Assembly (NCBI GenBank): GCA_034926605.1
Contig: JAYFQV010000001.1
Span: 220,878 to 284,877 of the forward strand
From: CALXXL01 sp034926605
Lineage (GTDB): Bacteria; Verrucomicrobiota; Lentisphaeria; Victivallales; Victivallaceae
Length of the DNA: 64,000 nucleotides
Direction: 5' to 3'
Below are positions 1 to 8,496 of this stretch, piece after piece. The number at the start of each line of letters is the position of its first letter. The stretch's first letter is position 1. The translations under genes were made by a program, and so were the position numbers. The notes beneath the pieces were generated by a model. That model was not told where the DNA came from, did not search any database, and saw only the letters and a program-made list of their open reading frames with translations.

Positions 1-807
1 GCGACGAATAAGCTGCCGAAAATTCTCGGGATCGTTAACGTGACCCCGGATTCGTTCTCCGGCGGGCTTGACCCGTCGGAGGCGCGCCGGGTCGCGCTCG
101 GAATGATCGACGCCGGCGTCGAAGCCATAGACGTGGGCGGCGAATCCACCCGACCCGGCGCCCAGCCGGTTCCGGAAAACGAGGAAATCGCCCGCGTGGT
201 GCCGGTAATCCGGGCCATCGCCGAAGCCCGCCCTCAAGCGTTCATCAGTGTGGACACCCGGAAAAGTGTCGTTGCCCGGGCCGCGGTCGCGGCCGGAGCC
301 GCCATGATAAACGACGTAAGCATGCTCGGATACGATCTGGAGATGCCGGCCGTCGCCGCCGAACTCGGCACTTTTCTGGTGATTTGCCACAACCGGGGCG
401 TTCCAGCCACCATGAACACCATGGCCTCATACGGCGATGTTACCGAAGAGGTGATGGCCGAACTTTCCGAGGCGCTGGAAAAAGCACTGGCCGCCGGCGT
501 AAAAAAGGAAAAGATCATTCTCGACCCCAATCTCGGGTTCGCCAAGAATACCAACCACAATCTCGAAATTCTCGCCAACCTCGGCAAACTGCGCAGCCTG
601 GAACATCCGCTGATGATAGGCCATTCGCGCAAGCGTTTCATCGGCGAACTGTGCAACCTCGCCGACCCCAAAATGCGCGACGCGGCTACCCTCGGGCTGT
701 CGGTGGCGTTGACCGGCCGGGTGGAATGGCTTAGAGTGCATGATGCAATAGGACACGCGCAAGCGTTCAAACTGCTGGGAAATATTGAGTTCGGGGAGGA
801 AATATGA
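1..807 (+). CDS. folP: Dihydropteroate synthase, 5' end cut by window edge
   Basis: Condenses p-aminobenzoate with dihydropterin pyrophosphate in folate synthesis, in the cytoplasm. The frame is open from base 1, so the start codon lies upstream; the visible part is 268 residues, close to the family's usual ~280. The N-terminal family signature ILGIVNVTPDSFS is seen at residues 9-21, followed by GGESTRPGA and, near the C-terminus, IGHSRKRFIGEL, all expected for the TIM-barrel active site. A GTG at base 40 is inside the signature and is not a credible start. The stop overlaps the next ATG (ATGA at 804-807), so it is probably translationally coupled to the c-di-AMP cyclase. This gene pairing is also known from other bacterial groups. 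Confidence 0.95.
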   Translation, partial: ATNKLPKILGIVNVTPDSFSGGLDPSEARRVALGMIDAGVEAIDVGGESTRPGAQPVPENEEIARVVPVIRAIAEARPQAFISVDTRKSVVARAAVAAGAAMINDVSMLGYDLEMPAVAAELGTFLVICHNRGVPATMNTMASYGDVTEEVMAELSEALEKALAAGVKKEKIILDPNLGFAKNTNHNLEILANLGKLRSLEHPLMIGHSRKRFIGELCNLADPKMRDAATLGLSVALTGRVEWLRVHDAIGHAQAFKLLGNIEFGEEI

Positions 808-2609
808 ATCTGCTCGCAATCGGGTCGCTTTGGGGCGCGCTGGAAGCCGCGGCGGAAATACTTCAACCGCTGATGGAAATGCTGCTTCTGGCGGCGATCA
901 TCTACCTGCTCTTTTATTCGCTGCGCGGCACACGCGGCTCAAACATGCTGTGGGGCATCGCGCTGGTGCTGGTGGTGTTCACCACGCTGGTATGGCTGCT
1001 GAACTTTTCGGTGGTACTGTGGTTGATGGGCCAGATATGGCTGGTGGTGCCGACGCTGCTGATCGTGGTGTTCCAGCCGGAGCTGCGGCGTTTTTTTGCT
1101 CACCTCGGCAGCAATCCGTTCTCCCAGCTGTCGCGACGGCGCGAAGGCATCGGGGAAGTAATCCAGGCGGTGGAGGAAATGAGCCGCAGCCGCACCGGAG
1201 CGCTGATTGTGTTCGAAGGCCGGATAGGTATGCAGAACCTGATAAACGACTCGATCGCGCTGGATATAAGACTCAACGCACTGATAATAGAGTCGATATT
1301 CTACCCGAATTCTCCGCTGCATGACGGCGCCATGGTCATCCGCAACGACCGCATCGTGGCGGCCCGCGCAATCCTGCCCCTGTCACGCGATGAAAACCTG
1401 TCGCGCACCATGGGCACCCGCCACCGCGCCGCGCTGGGCATCACCGAGGAGAACGACTGCGTGGTGGTTATCGTTTCCGAAGAAACCGGCGGCATCAGCG
1501 TCGCCTTCTCAGGCGGCATTCAGCGCGATCTTACCGTACCCGAACTCAGCCGCCGGTTGCACGAACTGCTGCTGAGGGAATCCGCCCCGTCCGGCGCTTC
1601 CGCAAGCGCAATAGGCGGCGGAATGGTGGAGTTCCGGGCCAAGGCATACGATTACGCAAAAAGGATGTTCACCCGCGACCTTCCGCGCAAACTGCTGGCG
1701 CTGGTGCTCGCCTTCGGCGTATATTTCATCGGTTCGCTGGTAACCGGCAAGGAGCAGGTCATAACCAAGGTTCCGTTGAAGATCGAACTTCCGGACACGC
1801 TGGTTAACGTGGACCGCTCCCCGATTTCGCTTGAACGCGTGGAGCTGCGCGGCGCGCCGGCCGATCGCTCGCGGCTGACCGCCAAAGTCCAGATCGACCG
1901 CAAGCGTTTCCGCCGCGGCGAACCTTACACGGTTACCATAACGCCCGAAGACGTGGACGCGCCATTCGGCTCGAAAGTGGTCTCGGTGGAACCGCAGACC
2001 ATCAGTCTGAACCTGGAAGCGGTGGAGGCCAAACAGGTGCCGGTGGTGGCCGACCTGACCAATATGGACCGTATGAACAAAAACTATACCGTTGGCGACG
2101 TGATATTCAACCCGCGCGAAGTGACGGTGAGCGGTCCGGAATCGCTGCTGAAAGACCTTGCGGCGGTGCGCACCGAGCCGGTGCCGTTGAGCAGCGGACT
2201 CACCGAAGGATTCAGTTACGAGGCCAATCTGGCCAAATATACCGGCCTCACGCTGCGGCCTTCAGTGGTGGAATGCAAAGTTGACATAAAGCTGGAGAAC
2301 TCATCTCGGGAGTTCGACGCGGTGCCGATCCGCATCCTCGCCCCACGCGAATTTCTGGACAAAAACAAGGTGGAACTGTTCTCGAACACCACTGTCAAAA
2401 TCACGCTCTACGGCTCCAGCGACGCACTGGCCCATTTCAACGACAAGTCGCTGTGCGCCTATGCCGATCTGTCGTCGCCGCCGGACAATCAGCTCTCGTT
2501 CGCGGCCGACGTCAAATGTTCGGTGCCGCCGGAGACCAAGTTGCAGGTCAAGGATATCGCTCCACTGCAGGTGACGGTTAAAATCGTTCCGCGAAACGTC
2601 ACGCCTTGA
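804..2609 (+). CDS. cdaA: Diadenylate cyclase (CdaA type) fused to YbbR/CdaR repeats
   Basis: Makes the second messenger c-di-AMP from two ATP at the membrane. Three membrane segments (about residues 25-90) precede a DAC domain (about 105-255) with the catalytic DGA near residue 174 and RHRAA near 205. A fourth hydrophobic segment near 295-313 then leads into about 285 residues resembling YbbR repeats, the extracytoplasmic CdaA partner (CdaR) usually encoded by a separate downstream gene. At 601 residues it is about twice the length of a CdaA alone. No frameshift is seen, so this looks like a genuine cyclase-regulator fusion. It overlaps folP by 4 nt. The cyclase call is secure; the YbbR call rests on position and general sequence character. 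Confidence 0.9.
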   Translation: MNLLAIGSLWGALEAAAEILQPLMEMLLLAAIIYLLFYSLRGTRGSNMLWGIALVLVVFTTLVWLLNFSVVLWLMGQIWLVVPTLLIVVFQPELRRFFAHLGSNPFSQLSRRREGIGEVIQAVEEMSRSRTGALIVFEGRIGMQNLINDSIALDIRLNALIIESIFYPNSPLHDGAMVIRNDRIVAARAILPLSRDENLSRTMGTRHRAALGITEENDCVVVIVSEETGGISVAFSGGIQRDLTVPELSRRLHELLLRESAPSGASASAIGGGMVEFRAKAYDYAKRMFTRDLPRKLLALVLAFGVYFIGSLVTGKEQVITKVPLKIELPDTLVNVDRSPISLERVELRGAPADRSRLTAKVQIDRKRFRRGEPYTVTITPEDVDAPFGSKVVSVEPQTISLNLEAVEAKQVPVVADLTNMDRMNKNYTVGDVIFNPREVTVSGPESLLKDLAAVRTEPVPLSSGLTEGFSYEANLAKYTGLTLRPSVVECKVDIKLENSSREFDAVPIRILAPREFLDKNKVELFSNTTVKITLYGSSDALAHFNDKSLCAYADLSSPPDNQLSFAADVKCSVPPETKLQVKDIAPLQVTVKIVPRNVTP

Positions 2610-2633
2610 CACGAGCCGAACATGTGCTATATT
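2606..2633 (+). promoter_or_regulatory. Promoter TTGACA-N16-TATATT
   Basis: TTGACA at 2606-2611 overlaps the stop of the cyclase gene, and TATATT lies at 2628-2633 with 16 bp between. It would drive the SurA/PpiD-like gene and the polyamine genes behind it. Confidence 0.7.
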
Positions 2634-2671
2634 ACCGGGTTTGTTTTCAATACATACAGAAAGTGAAATAA

Positions 2672-4357
2672 ATGGTTATCGGGAAAATCAATTCGGTGTT
2701 TGCAAAACACCACCGCTGGCTGTTCGGGGTGATCGTTATGGTAATCGTCGTCACCTTTGTGTTCTATTTTTCGACCGGATCGATCTTCGACATCCATTTC
2801 GGCGGCAATTCGACCGGAATCAAAATATTCGATGAAAAGGTGAGCGAGGACGAATTCAAGGCCGAATTGCGCGCCGTTCTGATCGAGACGTCTCTGGACG
2901 GCAGAATCGGGGTGGCGGTTTTCGGCAACGAAGAGGCGATAAAGGAAGCGCGCAGGATGGTTCCGCAGCGACTCGCCATGATAGCGATGGCTGAACGCCG
3001 CGGAATCCGGGTATCCGACGAAGATATCGACCGCGCATTGGTCTCTCTTTTCTCAATGAACGGCAAGTTCGATCAGGAGCTTCTCAACAAGTATCTGGCA
3101 AACGTTCTCACCCCCGTCCAGATGACGGTTCAGGACCTCCGCAACGCGATGAAGAGCAGCCTGATGATCGCCGCGCTCAACGGCGAACTTGCCGAAACCG
3201 CCATGTTCTCCGGCACCAAGGGGCTCAGCGGCGAATTGTCCAAAGTGACAAGGACGGTCTACAAGCTCAGCGTGGTAAATTTCAAAGCCAACGATTACCT
3301 TAAGCAGGCCGCCGAAAAAATTACCGAAGATCAGCTGAAGAGCTACTATGAGGCAAACCTCAAAGAATTCGAAATCCCCGCCGAATACGAGGCGGTGATG
3401 GCGGTACTTCCCTATGACTCCGCCGCGGTGACCAAAGACGCCGCCGCTGCCGTCAGCGATGCCGCGCTGGAAAAATTCTTCAACGACAACCCTCTGCGTT
3501 ATGCGGACAAGGACAATCCGGCCCCGCAGTTCGCCACAGTGCGCAACCGCGTGGTGAACGACTACATCGCCGCCGCCGCAAGACAGCTGGCAAACGCCAA
3601 GGCCAATGACTTCTCCGACGCGCTCTATCAGGGTACCGGATCCGGCGTGATCACCGGAATTGACAAATTCCGCGCCGACGCCGCCAAACGCGGCTTCCTG
3701 CTCAAAAAGGCCAACCGCTACAACGCGAAGTCGGCGGCGGTCACGTTCGACGACGGTTCGACGGTGGCCGATCCCAGTTTCGTAAACGTGATGTGCGGCA
3801 CTACTCCGCAGAATCCGCTTACCTACGCGTTCAGCGGCAATGACGGAGTCTATATCGGATATGTCAGTGAGGTCGCGCCGAAATCCACGCTTCCGTTCGA
3901 GGATGTCCGCAAGCAGATTGCGGCCACTTTGAGCTACAATGCCGCGGTGGAAATCGCCCGCGAAAAAGCCAAGTCGCAAGCCTCCGCGCTCGCCGCGATT
4001 CCTTACGACCAGCGCGCCTCCGTATTCGACGGAATCGGCAAGGCGGAAAAAGTCGAACTTCCCGGAATGCTGCTGTTCAATCCGACCATAGCCGGCCGGG
4101 ATTTGCTGGCGCAGGTGTGTACCGCGATGGAAGCCGGCGATGTTTCCGACGCGCTGCCGACCGAATTCGGCGCACAGGTGGCAAGGCTCGATGCCATGAC
4201 CGTCACCGATGCGCCCGCCGAAGAACAGGGCGCCGGAGATCCGCTGTCCCAGTTCTATTTTTACCAGACCGAACAATTGCTGCGTCAGGTTTATCTGGGC
4301 GAATGCCTTCTCAGCAATATTCAAGTTCCCGAAAAGTTCTATTCCGACGAGCAATAG
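2672..4357 (+). CDS. Membrane-anchored SurA/PpiD-like periplasmic folding factor
   Basis: A 561-residue protein with a short cytoplasmic N-terminus, one membrane anchor (about residues 15-37) and a large, presumably periplasmic domain. The layout (anchor, a SurA_N-like helical segment with charged helices from about 50 to 220, then a mixed domain) matches PpiD/SurA_N-type chaperones that help outer-membrane and secreted proteins fold. A clear parvulin prolyl-isomerase motif set was not seen, so catalytic activity is doubtful. It has its own promoter; speD starts 3 nt after its stop, so they are probably co-transcribed. Family assignment is by architecture and general resemblance. Confidence 0.6.
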   Translation: MVIGKINSVFAKHHRWLFGVIVMVIVVTFVFYFSTGSIFDIHFGGNSTGIKIFDEKVSEDEFKAELRAVLIETSLDGRIGVAVFGNEEAIKEARRMVPQRLAMIAMAERRGIRVSDEDIDRALVSLFSMNGKFDQELLNKYLANVLTPVQMTVQDLRNAMKSSLMIAALNGELAETAMFSGTKGLSGELSKVTRTVYKLSVVNFKANDYLKQAAEKITEDQLKSYYEANLKEFEIPAEYEAVMAVLPYDSAAVTKDAAAAVSDAALEKFFNDNPLRYADKDNPAPQFATVRNRVVNDYIAAAARQLANAKANDFSDALYQGTGSGVITGIDKFRADAAKRGFLLKKANRYNAKSAAVTFDDGSTVADPSFVNVMCGTTPQNPLTYAFSGNDGVYIGYVSEVAPKSTLPFEDVRKQIAATLSYNAAVEIAREKAKSQASALAAIPYDQRASVFDGIGKAEKVELPGMLLFNPTIAGRDLLAQVCTAMEAGDVSDALPTEFGAQVARLDAMTVTDAPAEEQGAGDPLSQFYFYQTEQLLRQVYLGECLLSNIQVPEKFYSDEQ

Positions 4358-4360
4358 ATC

Positions 4361-5179
4361 ATGAATTCGCCGTCTTCCGGCTTCAACGGGATGGCGCTCG
4401 GCCATCATCTTACTGCGGAGTTTTATGACTGCGCCAGCGAGATTCTTGCCGACGCCGGAAAGATGGAAAATATATTCATCGGCGCCGCAAAAGCCAGCGG
4501 AGCCACCGTGCTGGGCAGTCAGTTCCACGGCTTCGAGCCGCAGGGCGTGAGCGGATTCGTGATCATCGCGGAATCCCACTTTTCGGTACACGCGTGGCCG
4601 GAACACGACTATGCGGCGGTGGATATCTTCACCTGCGGCGAGAATATCGATTTCGATGCGGCGCTGGACTATCTCAAAACCGCACTCGGCTCCGAGGCGA
4701 TGGTGATTTCCGGCGTGATGAGCCGCGGCATCGTCGGCAACAACGGAGTGGAGCGCCTGGTGCCTACACATACCGGCAATACAGACGCCTACGCTCTGGC
4801 GTGGCGAACCCGGTTCGATTCGCTTGACGCGTGGGGTCTGCTGGACTCGATCGACGTACATGACTGCGACGAGACGCTGTTGCACAACCCGGTGGCACTG
4901 GCGTCGGCGCTGTCCGGACTTTGCCGCGAACTCGGTCTGCCCGGAGAATCCGCCGTTCATGTGGAACCGTTCGACGACGGCACCAAAGGCGGCGGCTTCA
5001 ATTTCTGCGCCATACTGGATGGCGCGTCGCAAGTATCCGGCAACGTCTCGTTCGCCGCAAAATGCGTATATGTCAACATATTTTCAACCGGATTCTTCGA
5101 GCCGCGACAGGCCGCCGAACTTGCGCTGAAAGCATTCCGCGGCCGCCGCTACCGTATGCAAGTGGCGGTGAGGAGGTAA
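4361..5179 (+). CDS. speD: S-adenosylmethionine decarboxylase proenzyme with C-terminal second domain
   Basis: Supplies decarboxylated AdoMet for spermidine synthesis. The self-cleaving site is seen as E71-S72-H73, so Ser72 would become the pyruvoyl group. His77 (VHAWPE) and Cys92 (IFTCGE) sit at +5 and +20, the same spacing as the catalytic residues of class 1b bacterial enzymes. The protein is 272 residues against about 130 for that class. The extra half has a segment (VYVNIFSTGFFEP) that echoes the VDIFTCG region but has no Ser-His cleavage site, suggesting a duplicated, non-processed domain. Two bases separate it from speE, and the pairing supports the function. Confidence 0.88.
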   Translation: MNSPSSGFNGMALGHHLTAEFYDCASEILADAGKMENIFIGAAKASGATVLGSQFHGFEPQGVSGFVIIAESHFSVHAWPEHDYAAVDIFTCGENIDFDAALDYLKTALGSEAMVISGVMSRGIVGNNGVERLVPTHTGNTDAYALAWRTRFDSLDAWGLLDSIDVHDCDETLLHNPVALASALSGLCRELGLPGESAVHVEPFDDGTKGGGFNFCAILDGASQVSGNVSFAAKCVYVNIFSTGFFEPRQAAELALKAFRGRRYRMQVAVRR

Positions 5180-5181
5180 TT

Positions 5182-6021
5182 TTGAGCGAATGGATCACCG
5201 AGTCGGGCGCCGGGTTCGGCGTCACCATCGAAACCGAGGAATTGCTGTATTCCGCGCAAAGCCCGTTTCAGAAGATCGAAATATACCGCACGTCCAACCT
5301 CGGCAGGATGCTGGTGCTGGACGGGGTAATCCAGCTGACCGAGTTCGACGAGTTCGCCTATCAGGAGATGCTGGCCCACGTGCCGGCGTTCGCCCATCCG
5401 GAACCGCGTTCGGCGCTGATCATTGGCGGCGGCGACGGCGGGGTGGCCCGGGAGCTGGCCAAACACGCCTCCATTGAAACGATCGACCTCTGCGAAATCG
5501 ATGAGATGGTTGTAAACGCCGCCAGAAAGTATCTACCGTTCATCGCATGCGGCTTCGACGATCCGCGGGTACGTGTCCATATCGGCGATGGCGCAAAGTT
5601 CGTGGCCGCGCATGAATCGGCCTACGATCTGGTTATCGTCGACTCATCCGACCCGATCGGCCCGAACGAGTCGCTGTTCAACGATGAATTCTACCACGGC
5701 GTGAAGCGCGCTCTCAAACCCGGCGGCATCGCCGCCGCCCAGGCCGAATCATATTATCTGTATCCGCAGGTGGCCACTCGCCTTACCGGTATTTTTCAGC
5801 GGGTATTCGGCAGTTCCGCATATTCCGGGATGCTGGTGCCTAGCTATCCGGGCGGCACCATCGGCGCCTGCGTGGCCGCCGTCGACGGTCGCGACGTACG
5901 CCGCCCGGCCCGCCGCCCGGCCACCGGAACAACCCTGAAGTATTACACCCCGGCAGTGCATGAAGCCAGTTTCGTGCTGCCGATTTTCGCGGAAAAGCTA
6001 TTCGAGGAGGCGAAAAAATGA
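5182..6021 (+). CDS. speE: Spermidine synthase (polyamine aminopropyltransferase)
   Basis: Transfers the aminopropyl group from decarboxylated AdoMet to putrescine. The start is taken as TTG at 5182 because AGGAGG lies 5 nt upstream and the N-terminus then aligns as SEWITESG; no ATG fits. The resulting 279 residues match the family. Seen motifs are GGGDGGVARE (AdoMet-type binding loop), LCEIDEMVV and the catalytic DSSDPIGP. It follows speD directly and overlaps the next gene by ATGA, so it belongs to a polyamine operon. Confidence 0.93.
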   Translation: MSEWITESGAGFGVTIETEELLYSAQSPFQKIEIYRTSNLGRMLVLDGVIQLTEFDEFAYQEMLAHVPAFAHPEPRSALIIGGGDGGVARELAKHASIETIDLCEIDEMVVNAARKYLPFIACGFDDPRVRVHIGDGAKFVAAHESAYDLVIVDSSDPIGPNESLFNDEFYHGVKRALKPGGIAAAQAESYYLYPQVATRLTGIFQRVFGSSAYSGMLVPSYPGGTIGACVAAVDGRDVRRPARRPATGTTLKYYTPAVHEASFVLPIFAEKLFEEAKK

Positions 6022-6389
6022 AATTCCGTTTCGTTCACTACAACTTCAACGTTCTGAACCTTGATCGCAGCATCGAATTCTACCGCGAAGCGCTGGGTCT
6101 GGAAGAATGCCGCCGCATTGTGCCGGAGGACGGCAGCTTCATCATCGTGTACCTGTGCGACGGGATTTCCGACTTCCAGCTGGAGTTGACCTGGATGCGC
6201 GACCGCACGGAACCGTACAACCTTGGCGACAACGAAATGCATCTGGCGTTCCGGGTTGACGACTATGCCGCCGCTCATGAAAAACACGAAAAGATGAACT
6301 GCATCTGCTACGAAAATCCCGGCATGGGCATCTATTTCATCAATGATCCCGACGGCTATTGGCTTGAAGTCATCCCCACCCGCAGATAA
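6018..6389 (+). CDS. Glyoxalase I-like VOC-superfamily protein
   Basis: A 123-residue single VOC domain: HYNFNVLNLDRSIEFYREALGL at the start, a central E in FQLELTW, a histidine in NEMHLAF and the terminal DPDGYWLEVI. These are the usual metal ligand positions (H, E, H, E) of lactoylglutathione lyase, which detoxifies methylglyoxal. Because many anaerobes lack glutathione, the real thiol or substrate is open. It is coupled to speE by a 4-nt overlap and followed 1 nt later by an ABC ATPase gene. Confidence 0.75.
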   Translation: MKFRFVHYNFNVLNLDRSIEFYREALGLEECRRIVPEDGSFIIVYLCDGISDFQLELTWMRDRTEPYNLGDNEMHLAFRVDDYAAAHEKHEKMNCICYENPGMGIYFINDPDGYWLEVIPTRR

Positions 6390-6390
6390 C

Positions 6391-7338
6391 ATGTCTTTGC
6401 TGGAAGTAGAAAACCTCAAATTGTATTACCCGGCACGCGGCGGCTGGTTCGGGCGCCGGAATCATGTGCGGGCGGTGGATGGAGTTTCGTTCGAGATCGC
6501 TCCGGGAGAGACCGTGGGGCTGGTAGGGGAATCCGGCTGCGGCAAGAGTTCGCTGGGCCGCGCGGTGGTGCGGCTCGAGGAGCCGACCGCCGGCAATGTC
6601 CGCATCTGCGGAACCGATATTACCAAACTTGCCGGACGCGAGTTGCGCCGGGAACGCAGAAACTTCCAGATGATATTCCAAGACCCATACGGGTCGCTCA
6701 ATCCGCGGCTGACCGTGCTCGCCACGCTGGATGAAGTACTGGCCATCCACTCCGGACTCGACCGCGAACGGCGCGTCGTCCGTGCCGGAGAGCTGCTGAA
6801 AATGGTCGGGTTGGATCCTTCCCTGCTCGGCCGTTACCCACATCAGTTCTCCGGCGGCCAGCGCCAGCGCATCGGCATTGCGCGCAGCCTCGCCGCCGAG
6901 CCGCGGCTCATCGTGGCCGACGAGCCGGTTTCGGCGCTCGATGTCAGCGTCCAGGCCCAGATCATAAATTTGCTGGAGGATATTCAAAAGACTACCGGCA
7001 CCGGCTTTCTGTTCATAGCTCACGACCTTGCGGTGGTGGAGCATATAAGTTCACGGATACTGGTGATGTACCTCGGTAAAATTGTCGAATCGGGCCCGTC
7101 GCGCGAAGTATGCGGAAAACCGCGCCATCCATATACCAAAGCATTGCTCTCGGCCGTGCCCCGCGTCGACCGCGACGGCCGCAAACGGATTGTGCTTTCC
7201 GGCGATGTTCCTTCGCCTCTGGCGCCGCCCTCCGGTTGCGCATTCCACCCCCGCTGCCCGCTTGCCCAGCCGGAATGCGCAAGCCGGACTCCGGAATTGT
7301 CCGGGGACTCCCACCGCTGCGCCTGCTTTTTCGCCTGA
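6391..7338 (+). CDS. Dpp/Opp-type ABC transporter ATP-binding protein (DppF-like)
   Basis: ATPase subunit of a peptide- or nickel-type importer, bound to the inner face of the membrane. It has Walker A GESGCGKSS, signature SGGQRQR, Walker B LIVADEP with VSALD, the switch histidine in IAHDLAV, and the family's C-terminal oligopeptide-transporter tail with CAFHPRCPLAQPEC. The ATG at 6391 gives 315 residues, the normal length. No permease or binding-protein gene is near, so its partners must lie elsewhere. Its last codons lie in the first copy of a 31-bp tandem repeat. Confidence 0.88.
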   Translation: MSLLEVENLKLYYPARGGWFGRRNHVRAVDGVSFEIAPGETVGLVGESGCGKSSLGRAVVRLEEPTAGNVRICGTDITKLAGRELRRERRNFQMIFQDPYGSLNPRLTVLATLDEVLAIHSGLDRERRVVRAGELLKMVGLDPSLLGRYPHQFSGGQRQRIGIARSLAAEPRLIVADEPVSALDVSVQAQIINLLEDIQKTTGTGFLFIAHDLAVVEHISSRILVMYLGKIVESGPSREVCGKPRHPYTKALLSAVPRVDRDGRKRIVLSGDVPSPLAPPSGCAFHPRCPLAQPECASRTPELSGDSHRCACFFA

Positions 7339-7386
7339 CAAAAACATTTCCCGTCGCGCCTGCTTTTTCGCTTGACAAAAACATTT
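7319..7386. repeat. Imperfect tandem direct repeat, 2 x 31 bp
   Basis: Units at 7319-7349 and 7356-7386 match at 30 of 31 positions with a 37-bp period. The first unit contains the end and stop codon of the ABC ATPase gene; the second supplies the -35 box of the asd promoter. The single difference (C7335 against T7372) turns CTGACA into TTGACA. Confidence 0.9.
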
Positions 7387-7399
7387 TTTACTGTATATT
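7372..7399 (+). promoter_or_regulatory. asd promoter TTGACA-N16-TATATT
   Basis: A perfect TTGACA at 7372-7377 and TATATT at 7394-7399, 16 bp apart, about 40 nt upstream of asd. The asd ribosome site (CAGGAG) follows at about 7427. Confidence 0.85.
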
Positions 7400-7441
7400 A
7401 AAGGGTTAGTTAAAAAAATCCTCAATCAGGAGTTCTGGATT

Positions 7442-8446
7442 ATGTCGAAAATGTACAATGTGGCGGTTGCCGGCGCCACCGGGGCGGTCGGCGTAGAAAT
7501 GGTGAAAACCCTCGAAAAACGCAACTTTCCGGTTAAGAACCTCAAGTTGCTGGCTTCCAGCCGTTCCGTGGGCAAGACCGCCACATTCAAGGGCGAACAG
7601 ATCATGATCGAGGAGCTTAAGCACGACTCTTTCAAGGGTGTGGACATCGCGCTTTTCAGTGCCGGCGGCGACATCTCCAAGGAATTCGCGAATTCAGTGG
7701 TGGATGCCGGAGCGGTGATGATCGACAACTCCAGCGCATTCAGAATGCTGGACGACGTGCCGTTGGTGATTCCGGAAGTCAATCCGGAAGACATCAAGTG
7801 GAATAAAGGCATCATCGCCAACCCGAACTGCTCCACCATCATCATGCTGGTGGCTGTGGCGCCGCTGCATCGCGCCAAGAAACTGAAGCGCCTGGTGGCG
7901 GCCACCTATCAGGCCACCAGCGGAGCCGGTGCCAAGGGAATGAACGAGCTGATTCTTCAGACCAAACAGATTCTGAACGGCGAGCCGATCGAGCCCAAGG
8001 CGTTTGCGCATCGCATCGCGTTCAACCTTATACCGCATATAGATGTTTTCTACGACAACGGCTATACCAAGGAAGAGCTCAAGATGCTCAACGAGTCGCG
8101 CAAGATGCTCCACTATCCGGAGCTTCAGGTTTCCTGCACCTGCGTGCGGGTGCCGGTGATGCGCGCCCACTCCGAAGCGCTAAATCTCGAGTTCGAAAAC
8201 GAGATCACCCCGGAAGAGGCCCGTCGCATTCTTGAGGCAGCCCCCGGCGTGACCGTGGTCGACGATCCGGCGAACAAGCGTTATCCGATGCCGGTGGACG
8301 CGTCCGAACTGTACGATGTATTGGTCGGCCGCATCCGTCAGGACATTTCGCGCAATGACAAGCGCGGGCTGGACATCTTCGTGTCCGGCGATCAGGTGCT
8401 CAAGGGTGCGGCGCTGAACGCCGTTCAGATCGCCGAGCTTCTGTAA
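7442..8446 (+). CDS. asd: Aspartate-semialdehyde dehydrogenase
   Basis: Reduces aspartyl phosphate to the semialdehyde, the branch point to lysine/diaminopimelate, threonine and methionine. The NADP-binding GATGAVG is at residues 11-17 and the catalytic Cys130 sits in the family motif NPNCSTI. HRIAFNLIPHID and the substrate-binding RVPVMRAHSEA are also present. At 334 residues the length is typical. It is monocistronic or the first gene before birA, with a strong promoter upstream. Confidence 0.95.
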   Translation: MSKMYNVAVAGATGAVGVEMVKTLEKRNFPVKNLKLLASSRSVGKTATFKGEQIMIEELKHDSFKGVDIALFSAGGDISKEFANSVVDAGAVMIDNSSAFRMLDDVPLVIPEVNPEDIKWNKGIIANPNCSTIIMLVAVAPLHRAKKLKRLVAATYQATSGAGAKGMNELILQTKQILNGEPIEPKAFAHRIAFNLIPHIDVFYDNGYTKEELKMLNESRKMLHYPELQVSCTCVRVPVMRAHSEALNLEFENEITPEEARRILEAAPGVTVVDDPANKRYPMPVDASELYDVLVGRIRQDISRNDKRGLDIFVSGDQVLKGAALNAVQIAELL

Positions 8447-8496
8447 TCGACTCAGCTCAAGCCGTCCGCCTGCCGGCGGGCGGCGGAACGGACATC

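Noticed and set aside
3053..5032. A 659-codon open frame on the minus strand opposite the SurA/PpiD-like and speD genes
   Set aside because: It lies entirely opposite two genes with clear motifs and has no recognisable protein features; long antisense frames are expected in GC-rich coding DNA.
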